Shown here piece after piece: positions 1-7,033 of a stretch of DNA of 17,456 nucleotides. The DNA comes from Actinomycetota bacterium (GTDB taxonomy: Bacteria > Actinomycetota > Acidimicrobiia > Acidimicrobiales > Ilumatobacteraceae): NCBI GenBank assembly GCA_005793785.1, contig SXPW01000028.1, positions 1 through 17,456 of the forward strand, in the 5' to 3' direction. The position numbers were made by a program, and so were the translations under genes. The notes under the pieces are model-generated. The model saw only the letters and a program-made list of their open reading frames with translations, was not told the DNA's origin and did no database searches. The first letter of the stretch is position 1. Every line of letters starts with the position of its first letter.

Positions 1-2
1 AC

Positions 3-416
3 AGCCACATCATTTACGACGTCCTCCCCGACCGCTACGAAATCGTCCATCAGCCAGACATCCTCATCCTCGAAGGACTCAACGTGCTCCAGGTCGATTC
101 GCGTGCGAACGAATTCGTGAGCGACTACTTCGACTTCTCCATCTACCTCGACGCCCAAGAGGCGCTCGTCGAGTCATGGTTCGTGGAACGCTTTCATGCG
201 TTGCGACGAACGGTCTTCCAGGATCCCGAGAGTTTCTTCCGCCACTTCGCCGACCTCACCGAACAGCAGGCGGAAGCACTCGCACATCAAATCTGGGAGA
301 CCATCAATGGTCGCAACTTGCGCGAGAACATCGCGCCGACGAAGGGTCGGGCATCGCTCGTCATCGAAAAGGGCGACGACCACCGCGTCACCGACGTGTT
401 CCTGCGCAAGTTGTAG
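3..416 (+). CDS. coaA: Pantothenate kinase (type I), C-terminal part
   Basis: This phosphorylates pantothenate with ATP, the first and usually rate-limiting step of coenzyme A synthesis, in the cytosol. The 5' end lies outside the window; the frame is open from base 3 and the visible 137 residues end at TAG. They begin SHIIYDVLPDRYEIV and continue into PDILILEGLNVLQ, the Walker B-like core that is highly conserved in bacterial CoaA, followed by the DFSIYLDA strand and the FRHFADLT region typical of the type I (P-loop) enzyme. The C-terminus ends VFLRKL, as complete CoaA proteins do, so the 3' end is intact. The next gene is convergent on the minus strand, only 26 bases away. Family assignment is firm; nothing about the N-terminal ATP site can be judged here. 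Confidence 0.95.
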   Translation, partial: SHIIYDVLPDRYEIVHQPDILILEGLNVLQVDSRANEFVSDYFDFSIYLDAQEALVESWFVERFHALRRTVFQDPESFFRHFADLTEQQAEALAHQIWETINGRNLRENIAPTKGRASLVIEKGDDHRVTDVFLRKL

Positions 417-442
417 CCGAGCGCCATCGCGCCGCGGGGCGA

Positions 443-802
443 TTATCTGTGCAGTGAATTCAGGTAGTTGTACACGGTGATACGCGAGACACCCATCGCA
501 TCCGCAACGTCCTCCACTGCTCGGCGCAGGATGAATGCCCCCCGTTCATCAAGGAGCCGAATCGCCCGCTGCTTTTCTGCGCGCGAGAGCAACGCCAGTT
601 TGCCGCCCAGTTCCTTCTCCACGGATTCGATCAGGCGCTCCATCGCACCATGTAGCGCGGGGAGCCGAACGCCGGCCACCACGTGACCCTCCCACACCAA
701 GGGCACATCGGACTTGCTCATTTCGCTCTCCGATACGAGGGACGCGCCGAGCGCACTCAGTAGCGGTTGCACCGTGTCGAGCAGTGGGTGACGGGCGGTC
801 AT
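443..802 (-). CDS. Small DauR/YheO-like HTH transcriptional regulator
   Basis: Probable DNA-binding regulator of 119 residues. The C-terminal half (about residues 62-117) reads as the helix-turn-helix domain of the DauR/YheO family: basic helix EKQRAIRLLDERGAFIL, then AVEDVADAMGVSRITVYNYL with a clear recognition helix. Full-length DauR/YheO proteins are about 210-240 residues with an N-terminal PAS-like sensor domain. Here only about 60 residues precede the HTH (including VPLVWEGHVVAGVRLPAL), so the sensor part is absent or strongly reduced. The start ATG overlaps the stop of the upstream thiamine-binding-type gene (ATGA, 799-802), so the two are co-transcribed and translationally coupled. 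The target is unknown; autoregulation of this pair or of the divergent M20 gene is a guess. Confidence 0.75.
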   Translation of the reverse strand: MTARHPLLDTVQPLLSALGASLVSESEMSKSDVPLVWEGHVVAGVRLPALHGAMERLIESVEKELGGKLALLSRAEKQRAIRLLDERGAFILRRAVEDVADAMGVSRITVYNYLNSLHR

Positions 803-1044
803 GCGTCCTGCGTGCGCGCGACACTGACGCTGACGAACGTGGCACCATTCGCATACGCGGCGCGCATCATGTCGCCGATGACCGTCGGCATCGCCGATTC
901 ATCGATGGTGAACGTCGAACCAAACGGTCCGAAATCGACCGCCACACCGTGGTGTTCCACAGCCGCAACTGCTTGGGTGACGTGCGGTCCTGGTTGTCCT
1001 TCGACGAAAGGCTCGACGGTGAACTCCACGACCAGCAACGACAT
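799..1044 (-). CDS. Thiamine-binding protein, MTH1187/YkoF-like family
   Basis: Small cytosolic protein of 81 residues resembling the MTH1187 (DUF77) thiamine-binding ferredoxin-fold family. Recognisable parts are the N-terminal strand MSLLVVEFTVEPF, the central GVAVDFGPFGSTF segment (the family has a similar G-x-x-T turn), and the C-terminal helix and strand DMMRAAYANGATFVSVSVA. The open frame continues upstream to 1230, but that extension has no family similarity and lies antisense to the M20 gene, so ATG at 1044 is chosen. A TACGCT box sits at 1060-1055 on the minus strand, ten bases before the ATG. The gene is first in a two-gene unit with the HTH regulator. Members bind thiamine or HMP-like ligands, but cellular roles are poorly defined, so the ligand here is inferred. 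Confidence 0.75.
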   Translation of the reverse strand: MSLLVVEFTVEPFVEGQPGPHVTQAVAAVEHHGVAVDFGPFGSTFTIDESAMPTVIGDMMRAAYANGATFVSVSVARTQDA

Positions 1045-1054
1045 GAGAAGCCCC

Positions 1055-1060
1055 AGCGTA
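1055..1060 (-). promoter_or_regulatory. Possible -10 box of the thiamine-binding gene
   Basis: On the minus strand the hexamer TACGCT lies ten bases before the ATG at 1044. It fits the actinobacterial TANNNT -10 pattern and would give a leader of only a few bases. No -35 is evident. It is weaker than the other boxes in this window because the spacing is longer. Confidence 0.35.
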
Positions 1061-1077
1061 GGGGTGAGGGCACCACC

Positions 1078-1083
1078 TACGAT
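1078..1083 (+). promoter_or_regulatory. -10 box for a leaderless M20 gene transcript
   Basis: TACGAT lies exactly six bases before the ATG at 1090, the spacing expected when transcription begins at the first base of the start codon. No Shine-Dalgarno sequence precedes this ATG, which agrees with a leaderless message. Confidence 0.55.
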
Positions 1084-1089
1084 GAGTCC

Positions 1090-2355
1090 ATGGCAGAGAA
1101 CCCACAGACGCTCGCGGCGCGCGATGTTCACGGCACCGCACAGCAACTGTCGTCGCACGTTGACGACCTGTACGACGGTGCCGTGGCTCTCCGACGTCGG
1201 CTCCACGAGTGGCCGGAGGTGGGCAACCACCTACCCACGACCCGCGAGGCAGTGCTGGAATCCCTCGACGGATTGCCACTCGACATCACCCTGCACAACT
1301 CCACCAGCGGTATCGCAGCGTTGCTCACCGGCGGAAAGCCCGGCCCGACCGTGATGTTGCGGGGCGACATGGACGCGCTTCCGATGCCCGAGGACACCGG
1401 ACTCGACTTCTCCTCCCGCAGCGACAACATGATGCACGCCTGTGGTCACGACACCCACACCGCGATGCTCGCCACCACGGCGCGATTGCTGTCCGAACGC
1501 AAGGACGATCTGCCGGGGCGCGTGCTGTTCATGTTTCAACCGGGCGAGGAGGGCCATCACGGGGCCAAATTCATGCTCGAGGAGGGGCTCCTCGAGGTGC
1601 CGCCACTCGCGGATGGAACGGCGTCGCCCATCACTGCGGCATACGCAATCCACATCACCACCGCGATACCCGCAGGCTGGATCACGAGCAAGGGCGGTCC
1701 GATCATGGCGTCGTCGGACACCTTTGAGATCGTCGTCACCGGCAGGGGCGGGCACGCATCGGAACCGTTCCGGACCCTCGATCCGATTCCAGTTGCCTGC
1801 GAAATCGTCCAGGCACTCCAGATGCACGTCACTCGGCGCATACCGGTGTTCGATCCGACGGTCATCACCGTCACCCAAATCCACACGGGCACAACATCCA
1901 ACGTGATACCTGAATCCGCGTACATCAACGGCACCATCCGCGCCGTGAGCGAGTCGACACGCAAGAAGGTGCACGAAGGGCTGCGTCGTGTAGCGGAGGG
2001 CATCGCCTCGACGCATGACATGTCAGCGGACGTCAGCGTCAAGATCGGCTATCCCGTCACCGTCAACGACGGACCGAGTTCCACGTTCGGCTTGGAGGTT
2101 GCCGATGCCCTGGTCGGCGCGGACAAGTCGGTTCGTCTACCGAGCCCGGTGATGGGTGCCGAGGATTTCTCCTACGTGCTCAACCAACTGCCCGGCGCGA
2201 TGATGTTCCTCGGCGGAACGCCGGAGGGCGTGAACCCCGCAACCGCCGCACCGAACCACTCCAATCGGGTGATGTTCGACGAACGGGCGATGAAAACCGG
2301 AATCTCGTTGTATGCATCGCTGGCATTGCGCACCCTCGGTGTCCGCCTCGCGTGA
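1090..2355 (+). CDS. M20 family metal-dependent amidohydrolase (hippurate/IAA-amino acid hydrolase type)
   Basis: Cytosolic dinuclear zinc amidohydrolase that would remove an acyl group from an N-acyl amino acid or similar amide. The 421 residues match the usual length of about 390-420. Visible motifs are RRRLHEWPEVG (36-45), RGDMDALPMPE (91-101), the metal-binding ACGHDTHTAML (117-127, Cys118 and His120), FQPGEEGHHGA with catalytic Glu153/Glu154, AIHITTAIPAG (His188), the dimerisation-domain motif GRGGHASEPFRTLDP (218-232), TSNVIPESAYINGTIR (269-284), MGAEDFSYV (355-363) and a late ligand His390. The frame is open far upstream, but family similarity starts just after ATG 1090, and a TANNNT box sits six bases before it. 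It is followed after nine bases by a CoA-transferase gene, probably in one transcript. The substrate cannot be read from the sequence. Confidence 0.9.
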   Translation: MAENPQTLAARDVHGTAQQLSSHVDDLYDGAVALRRRLHEWPEVGNHLPTTREAVLESLDGLPLDITLHNSTSGIAALLTGGKPGPTVMLRGDMDALPMPEDTGLDFSSRSDNMMHACGHDTHTAMLATTARLLSERKDDLPGRVLFMFQPGEEGHHGAKFMLEEGLLEVPPLADGTASPITAAYAIHITTAIPAGWITSKGGPIMASSDTFEIVVTGRGGHASEPFRTLDPIPVACEIVQALQMHVTRRIPVFDPTVITVTQIHTGTTSNVIPESAYINGTIRAVSESTRKKVHEGLRRVAEGIASTHDMSADVSVKIGYPVTVNDGPSSTFGLEVADALVGADKSVRLPSPVMGAEDFSYVLNQLPGAMMFLGGTPEGVNPATAAPNHSNRVMFDERAMKTGISLYASLALRTLGVRLA

Positions 2356-2364
2356 GGTGAATTC

Positions 2365-3579
2365 GTGACCAGACCATTGGAGGGTATTCGCGTTCTCGAC
2401 TTCACGCGCGTGCTCGCCGGACCTCACGCCGCGCGAATGTTGTGCGATCTCGGCGCCGAGGTGATCAAGAGCGAACCACCGGAGGGCGATCTGACCCGAT
2501 TCGGTCAACCACGTCTCAATTCCCTCGCCACCTACTTCATCCAACAGAACGTCGGGAAGTTGAACGTGTCGCTCAACTTCGCCGACGCACGTGCAGTCGA
2601 CTTGGCGCGACGCTTGGTCGACAAGAGCGACGTCGTCATCGAGAACTTCCGTCCGGGGGTGATGAGTCGCCTGGGCCTCGGCTACGAGCAGTTGGCGGAA
2701 CGAAACCCACGCCTCGTCTATGCCTCCATCAGCGGGTACGGTGCCACCGGACCGTGGGTGGACCGTCGCGCCTATGCCCCCGTAGTGAATGCGGAGGCCG
2801 GACTCACCAAGCATCAGGGCGACGTCCGCAACGGCGACTATGCCAACGATCCGTTCAGCCACGGGGACGTGTATACGGGAATGGAGGCTGCTGCTGGAAT
2901 CCTCGCAGCCCTCTTTCAACGAGAGCGAACGGGACGCGGTCAGTTCATCGACATCTCGATGGCAGAGACACTTCTTTACGTCAACGAACACGCGCACGAT
3001 CAGTTGTGGGAGGGTGACGTGCCTGCCGACTGGATTCGGTCGTTCCAGCCCGCTGACTATCCGGTACTCACCACCCGCGACGGCAGCATCGTCGTGGTCA
3101 GCGGACACCCCGCGTCGAAGACCAACTTCGGATGGTTTTGTGGTGCCATGCAACGCAACGACCTGCTCAACGATCCTCGGTTCCTCGACGTACCGAGCCG
3201 CTTGGCGCACCTCGATGATTTCACGGAACTATTGCGAACGTGGGCGTTGACGATCGAGAACGCCGATGAGATCGAACGAATCTTCGCCGATCATCACCTC
3301 GCAACCGGTCGCCTGCGCAGCGTGTCCGACATCGCCACCACGGAGTGGGCGCGACACCGGGGAGTCATCACCGAGGTGTCCGATCGTGGCGGCGGAACGG
3401 TTCGAATTCCGCAGAGCCCGTGGAAGTTCAGTGATGCCGACGTGCGTATTCGGGGCATTCCGAAGTATCGGGGGGAGGACAACGATGATGTACTTCGTTC
3501 GCTACTGAACCTCGACGACTCAACGCTTCGTTCGTTTGCCGAGGAAGGTGTGACGAGCAGTCACTCCCCTACGAAGTAG
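2365..3579 (+). CDS. Class III (CaiB/BaiF family) acyl-CoA:carboxylate CoA-transferase
   Basis: Transfers CoA between an acyl-CoA and a free carboxylate through an enzyme-bound aspartyl anhydride; cytosolic dimer. The 404 residues match the family length. The N-terminus GIRVLDFTRVLAGPHAA and LGAEVIKSEPPEGDLTR are hallmark, as are VVIENFRPGVMSRLGLGYE and LVYASISGYGATGPW. The catalytic aspartate is visible as Asp168 in HGDVYTGMEAAAGILAAL, followed by RTGRGQFIDISMAETLL. GTG at 2365 is chosen because AGGTGA ends four bases upstream and the N-terminus aligns with the family. It lies nine bases after the M20 gene, so the pair probably acts on related metabolites, for example degradation of a carboxylic acid conjugate, but the substrate is not deducible. 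It ends three bases before the convergent dut stop. Confidence 0.92.
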   Translation: MTRPLEGIRVLDFTRVLAGPHAARMLCDLGAEVIKSEPPEGDLTRFGQPRLNSLATYFIQQNVGKLNVSLNFADARAVDLARRLVDKSDVVIENFRPGVMSRLGLGYEQLAERNPRLVYASISGYGATGPWVDRRAYAPVVNAEAGLTKHQGDVRNGDYANDPFSHGDVYTGMEAAAGILAALFQRERTGRGQFIDISMAETLLYVNEHAHDQLWEGDVPADWIRSFQPADYPVLTTRDGSIVVVSGHPASKTNFGWFCGAMQRNDLLNDPRFLDVPSRLAHLDDFTELLRTWALTIENADEIERIFADHHLATGRLRSVSDIATTEWARHRGVITEVSDRGGGTVRIPQSPWKFSDADVRIRGIPKYRGEDNDDVLRSLLNLDDSTLRSFAEEGVTSSHSPTK

Positions 3580-3582
3580 TCC

Positions 3583-4026
3583 TCAGCGGCCGCTGTGACC
3601 GAATCCGCCGCCGCGATCGTTCTCGTCCAACTCGACGACCGGTGACCACTCGACCTGTGAGATTGCCTGAACGACGAGTTGCGCGATGCGATCACCGCGC
3701 TTCACCTGATAGTCACTCGATGAATCGTGGTTGATCATGATCACCTGCAATTCGCCGCGGTATGCCGCATCGATGATTCCTGGTGTGTTCACCAGCGAGA
3801 TTCCGTGTTTCAGCGCCAGTCCGCTGCGGGGCACCACCATGCCCATGTGCCCGACGGGAATCGCCACCGCCACGCCAGTCGGAACCAGGACGCGACCACC
3901 ACGAGCGGGAAGCAACGCGTCCACTCGCGCATACAGATCGAGCCCAGCATCGTCGGGGTGTGCCTTGGTCGGAAGCGGTAGCTCGGCATCGAGGAGCAGA
4001 ATCGGAACGACGAGCGACGAAGCCAC
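3583..4026 (-). CDS. dut: Deoxyuridine 5'-triphosphate nucleotidohydrolase (dUTPase)
   Basis: Hydrolyses dUTP to dUMP and pyrophosphate, keeping uracil out of DNA and feeding dTMP synthesis; homotrimer. All five trimeric dUTPase motifs are present in 147 residues: DDAGLDLYAR (25-34), PRSGLALKHG (66-75), NTPGIIDAAYRGE (80-92, catalytic Asp86), KRGDRIAQLVV (109-119) and the C-terminal arm RGGGFGHSGR (138-147). Motif V usually reads RGxGGFGxxG; here one residue is missing between RG and GGFG. GTG at 4026 is taken as start: the open frame upstream is antisense to orn, and a TATCGT box lies six bases before this GTG. The gene is divergent from orn with only 36 bases between starts. Confidence 0.93.
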   Translation of the reverse strand: MASSLVVPILLLDAELPLPTKAHPDDAGLDLYARVDALLPARGGRVLVPTGVAVAIPVGHMGMVVPRSGLALKHGISLVNTPGIIDAAYRGELQVIMINHDSSSDYQVKRGDRIAQLVVQAISQVEWSPVVELDENDRGGGFGHSGR

Positions 4027-4032
4027 CCCACG

Positions 4033-4038
4033 ACGATA
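4033..4038 (-). promoter_or_regulatory. -10 box for leaderless dut transcript
   Basis: On the minus strand TATCGT is followed by six bases and then the dut GTG at 4026. The mirrored orn box lies 13 bases further along the 36-base spacer, so two leaderless promoters sit back to back. Confidence 0.6.
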
Positions 4039-4050
4039 CGACGCCCGCCG

Positions 4051-4056
4051 TAGTGT
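4051..4056 (+). promoter_or_regulatory. -10 box for leaderless orn transcript
   Basis: TAGTGT is followed by six bases and then the orn GTG at 4063. There is no Shine-Dalgarno sequence. No convincing -35 hexamer is visible at the usual distance, which would fall in the start of dut. Confidence 0.6.
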
Positions 4057-4062
4057 TGAGTA

Positions 4063-4647
4063 GTGCTCGTTTGGCTGGACCTCGAGATGACGGGACTCGA
4101 CCCCAACGTCGATGTGATCGTGGAGATTGCCTCGCTCATCACCGATGACGACCTCAACATCGTCGCCGAAGGTCCCGATCTGGTCATCCACCAGCCCGAA
4201 TCGGTGCTCGCCAACATGGAACCCATCGTCGTCACCATGCACACCGAATCCGGATTGTTGGATGCCATTCGCGCGTCACGTACGACTCTCGCCGAGGCAG
4301 GTGCGGCAACGCTTGCCTTCATCAAACAACACGTTCCCGATGTACGTTCGGTGCCTCTATGCGGCAATTCGATCGGCACCGATCGACGATTCCTGGTGAA
4401 GTACCTGCCGGAGATCGAGAACTACTTGCATTACCGAAGCGTGGACGTCTCGAGCGTGAAGGAACTCGCCAAACGGTGGTATCCGAACGCCTCCATCTCC
4501 CGGCCGACCAAGACCGGTGCTCATCGCGCGCTCAACGACATCCGCGCGAGCGTGAAGGAACTTGCCTTCTATCGTGAGTCGTTCTTCGTGCCGTCAACGA
4601 GTGGCGATGGTGCGACCCCGCCAGGTAACCCTGCCAACGACGGCTGA
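4063..4647 (+). CDS. orn: Oligoribonuclease
   Basis: A 3'-5' exoribonuclease of the DEDDh family that degrades very short RNAs (and pGpG) to mononucleotides in the last step of RNA turnover. The 194 residues begin MLVWLDLEMTGLDP, giving Asp6 and Glu8; GNSIGTDRRFL (101-111) supplies Asp107; AHRALNDIRASVKEL (153-167) supplies His154 and Asp159. These are the complete DEDDh set. The usual HRALDDI reads HRALNDI here, but the altered position is not the catalytic aspartate. The last 20 or so residues (STSGDGATPPGNPANDG) are a low-complexity tail beyond the family core. The gene starts with GTG directly after a TANNNT box. Its 3' end overlaps the 3' end of the convergent glycosyltransferase gene by 54 bases. 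Confidence 0.95.
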   Translation: MLVWLDLEMTGLDPNVDVIVEIASLITDDDLNIVAEGPDLVIHQPESVLANMEPIVVTMHTESGLLDAIRASRTTLAEAGAATLAFIKQHVPDVRSVPLCGNSIGTDRRFLVKYLPEIENYLHYRSVDVSSVKELAKRWYPNASISRPTKTGAHRALNDIRASVKELAFYRESFFVPSTSGDGATPPGNPANDG

Positions 4648-5661
4648 CCGCACCAAACTCCGAATCGCAACGCAGGCAAACACCGTTGCATGCAACGGAT
4701 ACAACAGCGCACTCACGGCCCCAAAGTTGCCGATTCGCCTCGCCAACACCCACACCTGCACCACCGACGCGACGTACATCCACGGTGAGGTCAGTACGCC
4801 TCCACAGAGCGACGCCACCCATGCGATGATGATCACCGCGGACCAACGGGGAACCGACACCGCGCCAATGGCGGTGTTCTTCGTCCAACCCTCCACGAGT
4901 TGTTTCCAGCCCTCCCGATACATGCGGTACTCCACCTGATCGGGTCGCGCCAAATACGCCAACGACTCGGGCATCACCCGTGCCAACGCCAAGTCCTCGA
5001 CCACTGCCACCCGCACCAGGTCATGCGAGTGTCCAGCCGACTCCGCGTAGACATCCTTCCGTACGGCCATGAACGGTCCATAGGCAACTCGACGGCGCGC
5101 GTTTCGCGTCTGCATGCTCCCCACAAGCGAGGAGATCACGTTGAACAACATGCTGAAGCGTTCCACCGGACTGCCCGTGCGATGCCAGGGCATCGCGCTC
5201 ACCAGCGCGTCAGGATGTTCGGCGACCTTCGCCACGAGATCGTCGACGCCTCGCGGTCCGACGCGCACGTCGGCATCGATGAACACCACGACGTTGCGGC
5301 TCGCGTGCCGTACCCCTTGCCAGCACGCATGCGACTTGCCCGCCCACCCGCTCGGTAGCGAGTCGATGTGGATGACCGTGGCTCCACCCTGCTTCGCCAC
5401 GTGGGCCGTGCCGTCGCAAGAATCGTCGTCAACGACGATGACCTCGTCGGTCTCCCGCAGGACGGACCGCAGTGACGTCAACAACGTGGGGAGATTGGCT
5501 ACCTCGTTGCGACATGGGATGATCACGCTGACGGCTTCACGTTCGAACCTCGTCGCCTGCGGAAGTTGCTTGGCGCGCAGGAATCCGAGCCACCCTGCGC
5601 ACCAAGCCACCGTGAAGATGGCAAGGCTGACGGTGGAGGGTTGGTCGGACCAGTCCACCAT
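4594..5661 (-). CDS. Membrane-associated family 2 glycosyltransferase (CrtQ-like)
   Basis: Predicted inverting glycosyltransferase, 355 residues, anchored to the inner face of the membrane. One hydrophobic segment lies at about 10-28. The GT-A domain follows: VSVIIPCRNEVANLPTLL (45-62), DEVIVVDDDSCDGT (72-85), LPSGWAGKSHACWQG (102-116) and the metal-binding FIDADV (127-132), then VVEDLALA (220-227) and QLVEGWTKN (254-262), in the place of the acceptor-site QxxRW motif. Further hydrophobic segments lie at about 275-310 and 318-340. The GWAGKSHACWQG motif and layout resemble 4,4'-diaponeurosporenoate glycosyltransferase (CrtQ) and related lipid or carotenoid glycosyltransferases, but no carotenoid gene is nearby, so the acceptor is unknown. 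The start lies three bases after the stop of the thioesterase-like gene, implying one transcript. Confidence 0.85.
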   Translation of the reverse strand: MVDWSDQPSTVSLAIFTVAWCAGWLGFLRAKQLPQATRFEREAVSVIIPCRNEVANLPTLLTSLRSVLRETDEVIVVDDDSCDGTAHVAKQGGATVIHIDSLPSGWAGKSHACWQGVRHASRNVVVFIDADVRVGPRGVDDLVAKVAEHPDALVSAMPWHRTGSPVERFSMLFNVISSLVGSMQTRNARRRVAYGPFMAVRKDVYAESAGHSHDLVRVAVVEDLALARVMPESLAYLARPDQVEYRMYREGWKQLVEGWTKNTAIGAVSVPRWSAVIIIAWVASLCGGVLTSPWMYVASVVQVWVLARRIGNFGAVSALLYPLHATVFACVAIRSLVRSAVVGRVTWRGRTIATR

Positions 5662-5664
5662 GTA

Positions 5665-6432
5665 CTACTCGGTCACCACCTGTACGTACGATGCCGTCTC
5701 GTCGCCATCACAGACGTGCAACACGGTCCGGGTACCGAGTTCATGGACGGCAACGGTCAACTTCGCACCGGGTTCGACCGAACGATGGTGCTCCACCGTC
5801 GCATGCAACGGCGCGCGACGGTGGCGATGAAGAGCGAGGTACTCCTCCAGCGGTTCCCAATACACGGCATTGTTGAGGTGCCCCACGGCATCGAAATCCG
5901 TGAATCGAAGTGGCTGGCTGAAGTGTGCATCTGCTTCGGCAGAGTCTGGGACATCACGTCCGACCAATAGTCGCGCCGACACCTTGCGTCCCGCCGCGGA
6001 TACGCCGATGAGTTCGCGAAAGCGTTCGGAAAGTTGCAATGGCTTGAGCGTCTGTAGATCCACCCGCACCCAGAGTGCCGCGGCTTCGATTGCAACGGGT
6101 TCACCACCTCCGACGATCTCGATGCGTGTGCGACGTTCGGCCCAATGTGAACCGACACCTCCGCACCACGTGGTGAGTTTGAGATCATCGAGGTACTTCG
6201 GAAAATGGTGCACCCACATTTCGGTGCGACGCACCACCCAGCCATGCGGGTCGTCATACTTTCCGTCGAGCGCATCATCCGTAGCGATGTCCTGGAGGTA
6301 ACGCGCTACCGCATCCAAGCGCAACCGTCCCTTTGGCGTTACGTCCCCGAGTCGTACTCGTCGCTCACGTGAATACGTTCGTCCGATGTTCGGAAACGGC
6401 GACGGCTCCGACGGATGTTGCACATGCGACAC
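5665..6432 (-). CDS. Acyl-ACP thioesterase-like double hotdog protein
   Basis: Probably hydrolyses acyl-ACP or acyl-CoA thioesters. The 255 residues hold two hotdog folds as in the acyl-ACP thioesterase family: an N-terminal one beginning with the strand RERRVRLGDVTPKGRLRL and helix AVARYLQDIATDDALD, and a C-terminal one with DFDAVGHLNNAVYWEPLEE (about 179-197), whose Asp-His-Asn arrangement matches the catalytic helix of hotdog thioesterases. The start is uncertain. GTG 6432 is chosen because a TAGCGT box lies seven bases upstream; GTG 6423 and ATG 6453 are alternatives, the latter leaving little room for the divergent gene. A glycosyltransferase gene follows three bases after its stop, suggesting a joint role in making or editing a lipid or glycolipid (inference). 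Confidence 0.82.
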   Translation of the reverse strand: MSHVQHPSEPSPFPNIGRTYSRERRVRLGDVTPKGRLRLDAVARYLQDIATDDALDGKYDDPHGWVVRRTEMWVHHFPKYLDDLKLTTWCGGVGSHWAERRTRIEIVGGGEPVAIEAAALWVRVDLQTLKPLQLSERFRELIGVSAAGRKVSARLLVGRDVPDSAEADAHFSQPLRFTDFDAVGHLNNAVYWEPLEEYLALHRHRRAPLHATVEHHRSVEPGAKLTVAVHELGTRTVLHVCDGDETASYVQVVTE

Positions 6433-6439
6433 GGCGACG

Positions 6440-6445
6440 ACGCTA
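6440..6445 (-). promoter_or_regulatory. Possible -10 box of the thioesterase-like gene
   Basis: On the minus strand TAGCGT is followed by seven bases and then GTG at 6432. It supports that start over the nearby alternatives, but the choice of start and box is partly circular. Confidence 0.4.
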
Positions 6446-6465
6446 CCGACCATCATCGGCATGGA

Positions 6466-6471
6466 TAGCCT
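6466..6471 (+). promoter_or_regulatory. Possible -10 box of the TlpA-like gene
   Basis: TAGCCT is followed by seven bases and then GTG at 6479, the same leaderless layout as elsewhere in the window. If the ATG at 6461 were the true start this box would be inside the gene. Confidence 0.4.
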
Positions 6472-6478
6472 CGCTCCC

Positions 6479-7033
6479 GTGCGCATTCGTCGACCACTCT
6501 TGGTCGTCTCGCTCGTCGTCGGATTGCTCTTTGCAATCATCGGTGGATGGGTGCTGTCGGATGAGGAGGACAGTTACCGACTCGTCGGCACCGTCGGCAG
6601 TATCGGACTCAACAAGGTGTCCGAAGGCAGCGTTCTCGCTTCGGTCGAACTCGAGGATGCGAGTGGACGACTGATCTCCACCGACTCGTGGCTCGGCACC
6701 CCTCTCGTCGTGAATTTCTGGTTCTCCACCTGCGAACCCTGCCGACGCGAATTCCCGGTGCTCGTCGCAGCCGATGCCAATGATGATCGGATCCGCTTCA
6801 TCGGCGTGAACATCAACGACACGGCCGAGGTGGCCACGGGCTTCATGTCGTCATACGACGCAACGTTCGACAACTTCTTCGATCCCGACGGACGACTCAC
6901 CAGTGCGATGAACATCGCAACCGCCCCGGTAACGCTCGTCATCGATGCCGGCGGGGTCGTGCGGCGTCAACTGACGGGAGAGATCACCGGGTTGGCGCTC
7001 TCGGAAGCACTCGCCGAGGTGTTTCCATCGTGA
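6479..7033 (+). CDS. TlpA/ResA-like membrane-anchored thiol-disulfide oxidoreductase
   Basis: Extracytoplasmic thioredoxin-fold protein that would reduce disulfides, typically in apocytochrome c or other exported proteins. From GTG 6479 it has 184 residues: a basic N-terminus MRIRRP, a hydrophobic anchor of about 18 residues (7-24), then the thioredoxin domain with LVVNFWFSTCEPCRREFPVL (CEPC active site at 85-88) and the cis-proline in ATAPVTLVID (Pro150). DNFFDPDGRLTSAMNI is the usual TlpA insert. ATG at 6461 would add six residues; GTG 6479 is preferred because a TANNNT box lies seven bases before it and the charged N-terminus then suits a signal anchor. It overlaps the ccdA-like gene by four bases, and that product is the expected electron donor. 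Confidence 0.9.
   Translation: MRIRRPLLVVSLVVGLLFAIIGGWVLSDEEDSYRLVGTVGSIGLNKVSEGSVLASVELEDASGRLISTDSWLGTPLVVNFWFSTCEPCRREFPVLVAADANDDRIRFIGVNINDTAEVATGFMSSYDATFDNFFDPDGRLTSAMNIATAPVTLVIDAGGVVRRQLTGEITGLALSEALAEVFPS

Noticed and set aside
426..443. Imperfect hairpin ATCGC...GCGAT between coaA and the HTH gene
   Set aside because: Short stem and no T-run on either strand; too weak to call a terminator.
535..1089. Open frame continuing upstream of the M20 gene on the plus strand
   Set aside because: Its translation has no family similarity, runs antisense to the HTH and thiamine-binding genes, and the M20 start at 1090 has a suitable promoter box.
2137..3210. 357-codon open frame on the minus strand across the M20 and CoA-transferase genes
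   Set aside because: Antisense shadow of two well-recognised genes; composition is His/Arg-rich noise typical of shadow frames in high-GC DNA.
3584..3595. Perfect palindrome CAGCGGCCGCTG at the CoA-transferase/dut junction
   Set aside because: Only a 4-bp stem once a loop is allowed, no T-run, and it includes dut coding bases; could be chance in GC-rich DNA.
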